A stretch of DNA of 51,117 nt from contig CAYUIS010000018.1 in assembly GCA_964444825.1 (NCBI GenBank), positions 1 through 51,117 on the forward strand, given 5' to 3'. The notes under the pieces were generated by a model. That model was not told the origin of the DNA, did no database searches, and was given only the letters and a program-made list of their open reading frames with translations. A program made the position numbers and the translations under genes. Position 1 is the stretch's first letter. Each line of letters starts with the position of its first letter. Shown here piece after piece: positions 1 through 7,838 of the stretch. The stretch is from CAYUIS01 sp964444825 (lineage in GTDB: Bacteria > Chloroflexota > Anaerolineae > B4-G1).

Positions 1-218
1 GCCTGTCGCTGCTTGCCGACACAGTGATGGTCGCCATAGGAACAAAAGACACAGCAATCGCCAGGCAACGGCCGCAGTCGTGTGCCACAACTGGCACACG
101 TATGAAAAGCCAGTCAATAATCCAGAGGTATGTCCAATTCAGCTACAAAGCCGCATTCAGGACAGGTCAGGTTGGTCCTGGTGACAATTTCCGGCACCAT
201 ACAAAAAGTCTCCATCAT
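1..218 (-). CDS. GDCCVxC-family small zinc-ribbon protein, probable selenoprotein (3' end cut by window edge)
   Basis: Read on the minus strand from ATG 218 (or ATG 200, which has GGAG nine bases upstream), the frame gives a small Cys-rich protein. In order it has a CPECG knuckle, an acidic stretch, a second CASCG knuckle, then the hallmark PGDCCVFCSYG. This matches the small family named for its GDCCVxC motif, which I recall as listed with both Cys and selenocysteine forms; its biochemical role is unknown to me. The frame holds one stop, TGA at 116-114. It falls exactly where Cys-type relatives have the Cys of a D-A-C-Q-x-F-Y-x-C segment: here D-Y-(UGA)-L-A-F-H-T-C. A hairpin fitting a bacterial SECIS follows. 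The frame stays open to base 1, so the C-terminus is not seen; its last residues (after the motif) differ from the usual CPPIQ ending. A simple nonsense pseudogene is the alternative but explains the position and the hairpin less well. Confidence 0.72.
79..116 (-). promoter_or_regulatory. Candidate bacterial SECIS element following in-frame UGA
   Basis: On the minus strand the UGA (116-114) is followed 13 bases later by a perfect 8-bp stem: CGTGTGCC at 100-93 pairs with GGCACACG at 86-79, closing a six-base loop AGTTGT (92-87). Twenty-one bases separate the UGA from the loop, the loop is short, and its second base is G. These agree with the bacterial SECIS model as I know it (a short loop with a G among its first bases, at a set distance from the UGA). 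SelB would bind here to insert Sec. Fit to the model is by eye only. Confidence 0.68.
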
Positions 219-237
219 GTATCCCTATTGTACGCAG

Positions 238-268
238 GACCCTAAGGGTTTGGTAAACCCTTAGGGTC
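238..268. repeat. Palindromic repeat, GACCCTAAGGGTTT arms
   Basis: Two perfect 14-base arms (238-251 and 255-268) are separated by GGT. Nearly the same arm sequence, with one G replaced by A, recurs as a wider inverted repeat at 46743-46837, so this looks like a dispersed repeat family. It lies just upstream of the small UGA-containing gene; a TACAAT at 232-227 on the minus strand could serve as a -10 whose -35 would fall in the repeat. Confidence 0.7.
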
Positions 269-375
269 TCCGGCGGTGCTCTCCCGCACCTCTGCGGCGT
301 GCTCCCGATCGTGGCCCGCAAACACGGCCACCCACTCATATTACGCGGCGGAATACCATTTAGGCCAACCTGGAG

Positions 376-1623
376 CTACCGGCTCAGCCGGTTGAACAAC
401 TGCAAATAGTCGGTCAGGTGCCCGGTCGTGAGGAAATTGCGCCGCACGTGCTCCCGCGCCGCCTCTCCCATCTTTGCCGACTCTTCCGGGTGCTGCAGGA
501 GGTACAGGGTCTTTTCCCCGCACTCTTCCGCCGTATCGACCAGGAAGCCGGTCTCGCCATCCAGCACCTGCAGCGGGATGCCCCCGGCGTTGCCGCCGAC
601 GACCGGTTTACCCTTCCAGAGCCCCTCGGTCACGACCAGCCCAAACCCCTCGCGGGTCGATTTCTGAATCACGACGTCGCTTGCCGTCTGGAAGGCCCCT
701 ACCTCGAACGCGCCCACGCCGTGGTAGTTGTGCAGGATGTGGATGTCAAAATCCTCTCCGGCGTGCCGGATCGTCTTGTCCAAATAGTACCAGCCCTCGG
801 GGTCGTCGGACGCCATCGAGCCCACCAGCGCCAGTTGCGCCTCCGGCACCTGCTCCTTTACGATCCGGTAGCCGTCGATCACGCCCAACGGATCCTTCCA
901 CGGGTCATAGCGGCTCACCTGGGTGATCAGGGGACGGTTCACGTCGATGCCAAATCCCGCCACCACCTTCCGTGCCTTTTTCTCCGCTATGGGCGCGTTC
1001 TTGGGCGACAGCGGATCGATCGTCGGCGTGATGATGGCCAGCTCCTGCAGGCCCAAACCCGGTCCCACGTACTGCTCCATCGTAAAGATGCTGGCCTCGT
1101 ACGCGCCGATGTAGGACGCGAAAAAGTCCCAGTAGGCCGGGTTGGGATGTGAGGTGTCAATGTGGCAACGCCAGATCCAGTGCTCCCCCAGGGCCGGGGC
1201 CGCCTGGCCGACAAAGTACAACAGCCCAGCGGGCTGGGGATCGTGGACCACGACAAAGTCGTACGCTCCCTCAAAGCGCTCGGCATTCATCCGGTTGTAC
1301 CGTTGCCATATCGCTTGCATCTCGCCGGTGAGGGGAATATCCATCCCTTGCAGGCCATTGTGGCAGGCCTTGGTGACGTTAAAGAACTCGTCCTCCCCCT
1401 CGATGACCTGCCACTCGGCATCCAGCCCTACGTCGCGCATCAGCGGCACCAGCGAGATCATCATCTCGGCCACGCCCCCACCAAAGGCGGTGGCGTTGAT
1501 GTGTACCACGCGGGCGTCCCGCAATGGCTCGGCCGCCTGGCGGATGGTTTCAATTACCTCCTCGCCCACGATGGGGATATAGTCATCGATCGATCGCTTC
1601 TCCACTGCTACTTTTGTCAACAT
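376..1623 (-). CDS. treT: Trehalose synthase, TreT-type family 4 glycosyltransferase
   Basis: The 415-residue protein matches TreT (trehalose glycosyltransferring synthase), which joins an NDP-glucose and glucose to make trehalose, or runs in reverse. Visible family marks are the N-terminal Rossmann start with FGGG at 47-50, HDPQP near 127-131, the C-terminal-domain opening SRYDPWKD at 237-244, and the GT-B nucleotide-sugar site STREGFGLVVTEG at 322-334. Length is normal for the family. ATG 1623 follows GGAGAGGG. It is preceded on the same strand by an aldo/keto reductase 80 bases upstream. A related GT4 enzyme such as sucrose synthase-like or trehalose phosphorylase is possible, but the opening residues and motif set favour TreT. 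Cytosolic; role in compatible-solute or storage-sugar metabolism is inferred. Confidence 0.85.
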   Translation of the reverse strand: MLTKVAVEKRSIDDYIPIVGEEVIETIRQAAEPLRDARVVHINATAFGGGVAEMMISLVPLMRDVGLDAEWQVIEGEDEFFNVTKACHNGLQGMDIPLTGEMQAIWQRYNRMNAERFEGAYDFVVVHDPQPAGLLYFVGQAAPALGEHWIWRCHIDTSHPNPAYWDFFASYIGAYEASIFTMEQYVGPGLGLQELAIITPTIDPLSPKNAPIAEKKARKVVAGFGIDVNRPLITQVSRYDPWKDPLGVIDGYRIVKEQVPEAQLALVGSMASDDPEGWYYLDKTIRHAGEDFDIHILHNYHGVGAFEVGAFQTASDVVIQKSTREGFGLVVTEGLWKGKPVVGGNAGGIPLQVLDGETGFLVDTAEECGEKTLYLLQHPEESAKMGEAAREHVRRNFLTTGHLTDYLQLFNRLSR

Positions 1624-1649
1624 AGTCCCTCTCCTCTTTTCGTTGCTGT

Positions 1650-1675
1650 TACGGGCGGTTCACGAACCGCCCCTA
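1650..1675. repeat. Short palindrome GGGCGGTTC-AC-GAACCGCCC
   Basis: Perfect nine-base arms at 1653-1661 and 1664-1672 with a two-base centre; flanking TA/TA also pair apart from one mismatch. It lies between the aldo/keto reductase and treT, both on the minus strand. It resembles the REP-like palindromes scattered between genes in many bacteria; no T-run follows it on either strand, so it is not a classic terminator. Confidence 0.5.
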
Positions 1676-1703
1676 CAGGTTCTGACGGCGCGCCCTCCCC
1701 GTT

Positions 1704-2486
1704 TCACGCCGGTATGGCCCGCAGCGGATACCGGGGCGCTAGGTCCTCGACCACCTTCACGTTCTCGATCACTTGCTCCCGGCTGCTCGTGCCGATCGAG
1801 ACGCTGTACACCGTGCCCAGTTGGAACACGTACGCCATCGCGGCCCGGACGTCATTCGCCAACTGCCCGCAACCCAGGACCTTCATCCCATAGACCGCTT
1901 TTCCCGCGTTGTACATATCCTCTATCATCGCTGCGACCGCGGCAGGCTCCCCATCCATATTGACCCCGGCGTGATTGATGCGCGCCAGCACCACCTCCAC
2001 CCAGTCGGTCTCCGCCGCCGCCCGGAGCGCGCCGAGTCCGTGGCAGGAGACGCCCACCGCGCGCACCTTGCCCTGTTCCTTGGCTCGGGATAGCGCCTCC
2101 ATCATCCCCGCGTGACGCCTCGGCCAATCCGGCCGCGTCATACAGTGGAGCAACACGATGTCGAGCACGTCGGTGTCCAGTTCTCTCAGGAACCGTTCAA
2201 CGTCCCGCGTCACACTTTTGGCCGTGCGTGACCAGACCTTGGTAGCGATCACCACCGAATCCCGCCGGACCGACTGCAGTGCCCTGGCGACGTGGGGATG
2301 GGATCCATACTGGTCAGCCGCGTCCCAAAAGGTGACGCCGTGCTCGTGCGCCAGGCACAGCAGGTCCGCCAGGCCATCGATCCCCAGCGCGGTCTGGTCC
2401 GACCGGTTTCCCCACCCATTCGTGCCGGTGCCAAAACCCAGGCGCGAGACCCGCAGCCCTGTTCTCCCGAAATCGACCGTTTCCAT
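1704..2486 (-). CDS. Aldo/keto reductase family protein
   Basis: At 260 residues this is a short member of the NADPH-dependent aldo/keto reductase superfamily (TIM barrel). The catalytic tetrad is readable: Asp55 and Tyr60 in WDAADQYG, Lys83 in IATKVWS, and His114 in IVLLHCM. The N-terminal GRTGLRVSRLGFG is the usual strand 1. The C-terminal part ends with IGTSSREQVIENV, typical of the cofactor-binding end, so it appears complete although shorter than the usual 300 or more. Substrate cannot be told. ATG 2486. Treat as an oxidoreductase of unknown substrate, possibly cotranscribed with treT. Confidence 0.8.
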   Translation of the reverse strand: METVDFGRTGLRVSRLGFGTGTNGWGNRSDQTALGIDGLADLLCLAHEHGVTFWDAADQYGSHPHVARALQSVRRDSVVIATKVWSRTAKSVTRDVERFLRELDTDVLDIVLLHCMTRPDWPRRHAGMMEALSRAKEQGKVRAVGVSCHGLGALRAAAETDWVEVVLARINHAGVNMDGEPAAVAAMIEDMYNAGKAVYGMKVLGCGQLANDVRAAMAYVFQLGTVYSVSIGTSSREQVIENVKVVEDLAPRYPLRAIPA

Positions 2487-2531
2487 CTCAGTCTACTTCC
2501 AGACTCCCCTCCAAGTTATTGTAGCACACCG

Positions 2532-2551
2532 CAGGGCTGTGACAAGCCCTG
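2532..2551. repeat. Short palindrome CAGGGCT-N6-AGCCCTG
   Basis: Seven-base perfect arms (2532-2538, 2545-2551) in the divergent gap between the aldo/keto reductase and the cupin gene. The sequence has the look of a dispersed REP-like palindrome. It does not touch the plus-strand promoter at 2589-2616. Confidence 0.35.
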
Positions 2552-2588
2552 TCGAGCGTCCGTCCTCACAACAGATCAGGCGATAGGT

Positions 2589-2616
2589 TTGCCCCCCTAC
2601 CCGGCTATGATACAAT
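2589..2616 (+). promoter_or_regulatory. SigA-type promoter of the cupin gene
   Basis: TTGCCC (2589-2594), a 16-base spacer, and TACAAT (2611-2616) lie 57 bases before the cupin ATG. The match to consensus is fair and the spacer equals that of the rpoB and rpsL promoters. Confidence 0.5.
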
Positions 2617-2672
2617 GGAATTGGAACCTCGATTGGAACGAAACGTCCAACAAACTGGGAGGAAATAAAATC

Positions 2673-3050
2673 ATGGGTGTCATTCACCGCTACACAGGTC
2701 AGTTTGACTCGGCGTTTGATTGGGAAGGCGTAGACCCGAGTCGCTATCCGTCCGAGAGAGAGATGCAGGGCGTGACCGTTCGCTGGCTCATCGGCCCCGC
2801 TGAAAAAGCGCCCAACTTTGCTCTGAGGTACTTTGAGGTCGAACCCGGAGGCTGGACTGCGCTGCATCAACACGCCCACGACCACGGCGTGACGATCCTC
2901 AGGGGACAGGGACAGGTGCTTCTCGGCAAGGAGGCGTTCGAGGTCACTTTCGGCGACGTGGTCTATATCTTGCCTGACGAGGTGCACCAGTTCAGAAACA
3001 TTGGCGACGAGCCCCTGGGCTTTCTGTGCGTCATCCCGGCTCTAGAGTAG
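2673..3050 (+). CDS. Cupin-domain protein
   Basis: A single small cupin barrel of 125 residues. The metal-site motif 1 is seen as the run from the ALHQHAHDH stretch to a Glu-free turn ending in LRGQGQVLLG, and motif 2 as LPDEVHQFRNIGDEPLGFLCV, so at least three His ligands are present. Such proteins range from sugar isomerases to dioxygenases and regulators; the substrate cannot be inferred. ATG 2673 is chosen because AGGAGG-like GGGAGGA lies just upstream and the family fold starts here; the frame is open further upstream but without coding character. Transcribed alone, divergent from the aldo/keto reductase and convergent with mazG. Confidence 0.75.
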   Translation: MGVIHRYTGQFDSAFDWEGVDPSRYPSEREMQGVTVRWLIGPAEKAPNFALRYFEVEPGGWTALHQHAHDHGVTILRGQGQVLLGKEAFEVTFGDVVYILPDEVHQFRNIGDEPLGFLCVIPALE

Positions 3051-3090
3051 GGACGTTCTCTAGCTCCCGGCCGAAAAGTCGTTCGAAAAA

Positions 3091-3158
3091 GATCGTGATC
3101 AGGCTCTGATTCTACGCCCTCTCGCTACCATTCGAACCGTATCGCCTGATCACAGATC
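3091..3158. repeat. Inverted repeat between convergent genes, overlapping the mazG stop
   Basis: GTGATCAGGC (3095-3104) pairs perfectly with GCCTGATCAC (3144-3153), and GATC outside each arm extends it with a one-base bulge. The right arm covers the mazG stop codon (3152-3150). It sits between the convergent cupin and mazG genes and may mark both transcript ends, although no T-run follows. Confidence 0.4.
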
Positions 3159-4619
3159 GCGCGATTTTACTTCCTGCCACAGCGCCTCCAGCTCTTCGAT
3201 CGTCAGCGCCGTCATATCCAGTTCGCGCTCAAGGGTGATCTGCTCAACAGCGCGAAAGCGGCGCCCAAAGCGGGTAGTGGCCTTGCGCAACGCCGTCTCC
3301 GGATCGACCTGTAACCAGCGGGCCCAATTGACCGCCGCGAACAGCAGATCGCCCAGTTCCATTTCCCGCTCCTCCGGGCTAGTCGCGGCCTCCACCTCGG
3401 CGATCTCCTCCCGCACCTTGTCAGCCACGCCGCTCGGCTCGGTCCAATCGAATCCCACGCGGGCTGCCCGCCGGCTGTAGGTGTCGGCCTGCTGCACCGC
3501 CGGGAGCGCCGCCGGGACCCCGTCCAGCACAGAGCGGAAGCCATCCTCCTCACCCTTTTCCTCGCGCTTCAACTCCTCCCAGCGCTTGAGCACCTCCTGG
3601 GTCCCCGTCACCGGCCGGTCCCCCCACACGTGCGGGTGGCGATGCTTGAGCTTTTTATCGATGCCGGCGATCACGTCCACCATCTTGAACTCGCCCTCCT
3701 CCGTGGCGATCTGCACCTGGAGCAGAACCTGGAGTAAAAAGTCGCCCAGCTCCTCCTGCAACCCCGGTATATCACCCGCGTCGATCGCCATCACCGCCTC
3801 GTACGCCTCCTCCAGCAACCCTGACCGCAGGCTCTCGTGCGTCTGCTGCTGATCCCAGGGGCAACCATCGGGCGCTCTGAGGTGGGCCACCGTATCCTGA
3901 AGGCCCTCAAGACTGGTCACGCCCGCGACCGGCGGCACGTATAGCGCGGTCAGGTGAGCCAGTCGCCCCCAGAGGTCGTCGTCACCCTGATGGTCCAGTT
4001 CATAGAGGGGCAGGTGCAGGACACGCTGTTCAGACATCCCCGCCGCCTGCACCAGCGCCACCTCGTGGTCGTCCGGATACTGGTTCATCAGCGTGAGCTT
4101 AACGTCAGCAGCCAGCACACGGCTGTGCAACTGCCCAACCAACACCGGAGAATCGGGGTTGAGCGGCGGATGGTAGCGAGCCCCAATCTCAACCGCATCC
4201 CATATCTGCAGACCGGCCAACGCATCGATGGCCAGCGCGGTGAGCGTGGGCCCGACAAAACTCACGCCTTCCACGACGCGCACCGCTACGCCGCTGGTTT
4301 CGGCTCGCGCCAGAATCTGCCGAACCGTGGCCTCCCCCACCAGGGGATGACCGGGTACGGCGTAGACGATCCCCTCCGACTGCTGAGCCCGGTGCAGCAC
4401 CTCACTGGCAATCGCGTGGTAGACCTGTTCAAAGTCCTCGGCCTCCTTGTAGATGTGGTCGAAGCTGAACAGGGTCAAGTGGGACGGCAGTCCGCCGACG
4501 GTCGGGTGATGCTCCGTGCGCAGCCAAACCTCGTCGGCCGCCTCCAGCACCTCCCAGGCCTCTCGAGTCAGAAAACGCGGGTCGCCCGGGCCCAGGCCAA
4601 CAATGGTGATAGCACCCAT
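3150..4619 (-). CDS. mazG: MazG-family nucleoside triphosphate pyrophosphohydrolase with N-terminal tetrapyrrole-methylase-like domain (YabN type)
   Basis: A two-part protein of 489 residues. The N-terminal half starts with IVGLGPGDPRFLT, the SAM-site loop of the uroporphyrin-III methylase family. The C-terminal half is MazG, which hydrolyses (d)NTPs to the monophosphate and pyrophosphate: DGCPWDQQQTH, then the metal-binding EEAYEAV and EELGDFLLQV, and a second set in EEIAEVE and ELGDLLFAAV. This fusion corresponds to YabN. ATG 4619 has GAGG five bases upstream and is preferred to an in-frame GTG at 4625. It is the last gene of the great ribosomal run, 86 bases after rpsI. The enzyme cleans the nucleotide pool; what the methylase half does in this family is not established. 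Confidence 0.88.
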   Translation of the reverse strand: MGAITIVGLGPGDPRFLTREAWEVLEAADEVWLRTEHHPTVGGLPSHLTLFSFDHIYKEAEDFEQVYHAIASEVLHRAQQSEGIVYAVPGHPLVGEATVRQILARAETSGVAVRVVEGVSFVGPTLTALAIDALAGLQIWDAVEIGARYHPPLNPDSPVLVGQLHSRVLAADVKLTLMNQYPDDHEVALVQAAGMSEQRVLHLPLYELDHQGDDDLWGRLAHLTALYVPPVAGVTSLEGLQDTVAHLRAPDGCPWDQQQTHESLRSGLLEEAYEAVMAIDAGDIPGLQEELGDFLLQVLLQVQIATEEGEFKMVDVIAGIDKKLKHRHPHVWGDRPVTGTQEVLKRWEELKREEKGEEDGFRSVLDGVPAALPAVQQADTYSRRAARVGFDWTEPSGVADKVREEIAEVEAATSPEEREMELGDLLFAAVNWARWLQVDPETALRKATTRFGRRFRAVEQITLERELDMTALTIEELEALWQEVKSRDL

Positions 4620-4705
4620 ACGCACCTCACTGACAAAAGGTCGCAGAAATGCAAAAGGGGCAGAGCAAATCTGCCCTGCCCCACATAAGATAAACTGTCC
4701 CTCGC

Positions 4706-5095
4706 CTAACGCTTGGTGTACTGGGGTGCCTTACGCGCCCGCTTGAGACCAGGCTTTTTGCGCTCCTTCACCCGTGGATCGCGGGTCAGGTAGCCGCCCC
4801 TACGCAGAATCGAACGTAGCTCGGGGTCCACCTTCAACAGCGCTCGCGCGATGCCCAGTTGAACCGCCCCAGTCTGCCCGGTTATCCCCCCACCCTTTAC
4901 CTTCACACTGATGTTAAAGCGATTCTCCGTGGCCGTCGCCCTGAGCGGCTCCCTGAGAATCGCAGCATCACCCTCCCGCACACAGTACTCTGCGAGTGGG
5001 CGCTCGTTGATCACAATGCTCCCCTCGCCTCCAGGGAACAACCGCACCCGTGCCGTAGCTCTCTTGCGCCGTCCTACTGCTTCGTAATACTCCAC
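4706..5095 (-). CDS. rpsI: 30S ribosomal protein S9
   Basis: 129 residues, from VGRRKRATARVRLFPGGEG to the conserved C-terminal tail KAPQYTKR that reaches the P-site tRNA. Full length. GTG 5095 is the start, with AGGAGG seven bases before it. It lies 14 bases after rplM, the usual L13-S9 pair, here placed downstream of truA at the end of the alpha operon. Confidence 0.97.
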   Translation of the reverse strand: MEYYEAVGRRKRATARVRLFPGGEGSIVINERPLAEYCVREGDAAILREPLRATATENRFNISVKVKGGGITGQTGAVQLGIARALLKVDPELRSILRRGGYLTRDPRVKERKKPGLKRARKAPQYTKR

Positions 5096-5109
5096 GCTCC
5101 GTCCTCCTG

Positions 5110-5544
5110 TCAGTTCAACTCCAGCTCTTTGGGCTGCTGCGCCTCATGCGGATGATCGGGCCCAGCGTACACCTTTAGCTTTTTGAGCATCCGCCGTCCC
5201 AAGCGGTTCTTTGGCAGCATACCGCGAACCGCGTGCTCCACCGCATGTGTGGGATGTCTCTGCAGCATCTTCCGCAGAGAGGTCTCTCTGAGCCCTCCGG
5301 GATAGCCCGAGTGTTGATAGTACATCTTTTGATCCATCTTGCGTCCTGTCACGTGGATCTTTTCGGCGTTAACGACGATCACAAAATCGCCTGTATCGAC
5401 CGAAGGCGAGTAGACAGGCTTGTGCTTGCCACGCAACAAATGCGCCACCCGGGTCGCCAGGCGACCCAAGGTCTTGCCCGTAGCGTCCACCACAAACCAC
5501 TCGCGCTGGACGTCTTCTTGCTGAGTTACAAAAGTCTTTGCCAC
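5110..5544 (-). CDS. rplM: 50S ribosomal protein L13
   Basis: 144 residues with the L13 signatures WFVVDATGKTLGRLAT, GDFVIVVNAEKI and MLPKNRLGRRMLKKLKVY. It binds 23S rRNA early in assembly. Start codon is GTG 5544, with GGGAG ten bases upstream. Between truA and rpsI in the same direction, with short gaps, so cotranscribed. Confidence 0.97.
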   Translation of the reverse strand: MAKTFVTQQEDVQREWFVVDATGKTLGRLATRVAHLLRGKHKPVYSPSVDTGDFVIVVNAEKIHVTGRKMDQKMYYQHSGYPGGLRETSLRKMLQRHPTHAVEHAVRGMLPKNRLGRRMLKKLKVYAGPDHPHEAQQPKELELN

Positions 5545-5562
5545 GATCTTGACACTCCCATC

Positions 5563-6303
5563 CTAATACTTTACTTCGATCAGGCAGAGCCCGTGCGGAG
5601 GGGATGTCGGCCCGGCCTCGCTGCGATCACAGCTTGCCAGTACCTCCGCAAACTCCTCTGCCGTCATCTTGCCCTTCCCAACCAGGAGCAGGGTACCGAC
5701 GATACTCCGCACCATACGGTAGAGAAAGGCGTTCGCCTCGATGTCAAAGGTCAGCCAGGGAGGATCTCCCCCCCACTCAGCCAGCAGCACCTGCCGGACC
5801 GTCACGCCGCCTCTCTCACGGCCATCCGGTGGCTGGCCAAAGGCTGCAAAGTCGTGTTCACCCACCAAAGCCCGGGCCGCCTGCCGCATCGCCTCCACGT
5901 CCAAAGGTTGTTTCACGTGCAAGCTATACTGTCGGCCCAAAGGCCACCGCACCGGCGCGTTGTACACTGTGTATCGATAGTGTCGGCTCCGGGCCTCGTA
6001 GCGCGGGTGAAAACCCGCTGCAGCCTCATCAACTTCTAAAAGGACAATGTCCGTGGGTAGAACCGCATTCAGCGCCCGCTGCAGATCGCCCACCGTGTGC
6101 CGCCAGGCCGTGTCAAAGGCAATCACCTGGCCTGCTGCATGGACCCCGGCGTCCGTACGACCTGCCGCCTGAATAACGATCGTCCCCTGGGTAATCTGCG
6201 CCAGCGCTGTCTCTAGAGCTTGCTGGATCGTCGGCGCATTCGTCTGTCGTTGGAACCCGCCATAGCCCGTCCCATCGTAGGCGACGATCGCACGCACCCG
6301 CAT
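5563..6303 (-). CDS. truA: tRNA pseudouridine(38-40) synthase
   Basis: TruA converts uridines 38-40 of the tRNA anticodon stem to pseudouridine. 246 residues, starting VRAIVAYDGTGYGGFQRQ; the catalytic Asp is in GRTDAGVHA near residue 52, and FLYRMVRSIVGTLL is the conserved C-terminal helix. Length and order rplQ-truA-rplM-rpsI match the common arrangement in many bacteria. ATG 6303; 41 bases after rplQ. Confidence 0.95.
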   Translation of the reverse strand: MRVRAIVAYDGTGYGGFQRQTNAPTIQQALETALAQITQGTIVIQAAGRTDAGVHAAGQVIAFDTAWRHTVGDLQRALNAVLPTDIVLLEVDEAAAGFHPRYEARSRHYRYTVYNAPVRWPLGRQYSLHVKQPLDVEAMRQAARALVGEHDFAAFGQPPDGRERGGVTVRQVLLAEWGGDPPWLTFDIEANAFLYRMVRSIVGTLLLVGKGKMTAEEFAEVLASCDRSEAGPTSPPHGLCLIEVKY

Positions 6304-6344
6304 TCTAGCGCCTATCTACCCCCTAGCACAACAGCTCGTCCATC

Positions 6345-6755
6345 CTACTCAACCAACTCCAATAGAACCATCGAAGCGGCATCCCCCTTGCGAGGGCCCA
6401 ACTTGTACATGCGGGTGTAGCCACCCGGCCTGCTCTCATAACGCGGGGCGATGTCCTCGAACAGCTTGTCCAAGATGTCCACCACCGTGCCGTCAGGCTC
6501 TTTCGCCCATCGATTTAGCCGGCCTGCCGCCAGCCTGCGGGCATGGATGGTCCGAGCAGGATCTTGTTCCTGTGCCGCCAGGCCTTGCTTCGCCAACGTG
6601 ATCAGCTTTTCAGCCTGGCCGCGTATCGCCTTGGCCTTCGCCTCGGTGGTCTCTATACGCTCGTGATGAAACAGCGCAGATACCAGATTACGCCGTAAAG
6701 CCTTGCGTTCACCACTAGAACGGCCTAGTTTCTTGCCAGCGACGCGATGTCGCAT
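6345..6755 (-). CDS. rplQ: 50S ribosomal protein L17
   Basis: 136 residues. The start MRHRVAGKKLGRSSGERKAL is the family signature; a longer C-terminal part ends with PGGYTRMYKLGPRKGDAA. The ATG (6755) follows the rpoA stop codon without any gap (TAAATG), so translation is probably coupled to rpoA. Confidence 0.97.
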   Translation of the reverse strand: MRHRVAGKKLGRSSGERKALRRNLVSALFHHERIETTEAKAKAIRGQAEKLITLAKQGLAAQEQDPARTIHARRLAAGRLNRWAKEPDGTVVDILDKLFEDIAPRYESRPGGYTRMYKLGPRKGDAASMVLLELVE

Positions 6756-7709
6756 TTACTCACCTCCACTCTCAACCCAACCCTCTTCAAGAAAGCCTCG
6801 CTCCTCAAGACGCTCCGTCAACTCATCCAGCGATATCTGGCCAAAGTTCCGGATGGTCAGCAAGGTCTCTTCACCTAACGCCAGCATCTCCAGCACCTCG
6901 CCCACACTGGTTATGCCCGTGCGCCGGAGGGAGTTAAACACTCGGACACTCAAGTCGAGTTGCTCAATTGGAATTTCATAGACCTCGCCAGGAACACCGA
7001 TCTTTTCCTCAACCGGTTCCTCCTCTTCCTCAATAGTGAGGCCAGCGATCAACCGGAGGTGAGTCACCAGGATACGTGCCGCCTCCTTGAGTGCCTCCAA
7101 CGGCGCCATCCGCCCGTCAGTCCATATCTCTAGCGTAAGGCGGTCATAGTCAGTCATCTGGCCTACGCGCGCCCGATCTATGTCAAAGGCGACCCGGCGA
7201 ATGGGGCTGAAAATGGCGTCGATCGGCAACTCACCGACCGGCATCCGACCGCGCCCATCAAACGACAGGTAACCCCGTCCCTGCTCAACGACAAACTCGA
7301 TGTCGAGGTTTGTTTCCGCCGAATCCACCGTCAGCAGATAGAGATCCGGATTCAGAACCTCGATCTCTGGCGGAGCGTGAATGTCCCCCGCAGTCACCGT
7401 GCCTTCGCCCCGCACCTGAAGAGACATACGCATCGGTTCCTGACTATCCATCTGCAGGCGCAGTTGCTTAGCCTGGAGGATAAAGCGCATCACGTCCTCC
7501 CGTACCCCCGGAATGGCGGTGAACTCGTGCGCGATATCCGCAATACGGATTGAGGTCACTGCTGCACCTGGCAGCGCGGCGAGCAACACCCGGCGAAGCG
7601 CGTTACCTAGCGTAACTCCAAAGCCATTCTCCAGCGGTCCGATGATGAACCGGCCGTACATCTGGGAAACTGCATCTGTCTCGATTTTCGGCAGCACTTG
7701 AACTGACAA
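6756..7709 (-). CDS. rpoA: DNA-directed RNA polymerase subunit alpha
   Basis: 317 residues with both domains. The N-terminal domain has PLENGFGVTLGNALRRVLL and supports dimerisation and beta/beta' binding. A linker of acidic residues near 230 leads to the C-terminal domain, with LDLSVRVFNSLRRTGI and the helix-hairpin-helix, which binds UP elements and activators. The start is TTG 7709, six bases after GGAGG; no ATG lies near. Encoded between rpsD and rplQ as usual in the alpha operon, with a 129-base gap before it that holds no clear promoter. Confidence 0.96.
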   Translation of the reverse strand: MSVQVLPKIETDAVSQMYGRFIIGPLENGFGVTLGNALRRVLLAALPGAAVTSIRIADIAHEFTAIPGVREDVMRFILQAKQLRLQMDSQEPMRMSLQVRGEGTVTAGDIHAPPEIEVLNPDLYLLTVDSAETNLDIEFVVEQGRGYLSFDGRGRMPVGELPIDAIFSPIRRVAFDIDRARVGQMTDYDRLTLEIWTDGRMAPLEALKEAARILVTHLRLIAGLTIEEEEEPVEEKIGVPGEVYEIPIEQLDLSVRVFNSLRRTGITSVGEVLEMLALGEETLLTIRNFGQISLDELTERLEERGFLEEGWVESGGE

Positions 7710-7838
7710 CCGTCACCTCCTGTGTTCAGCTTCAGCTATCCTTCAGCCAGCGGGATGAGGCTCCTGCATGGGCAGTCTCTGTGTCCATCCAGTCAACACT
7801 CTTCCTGCCAGCTCTGAAGCGACACGTCCGATGCCCTA

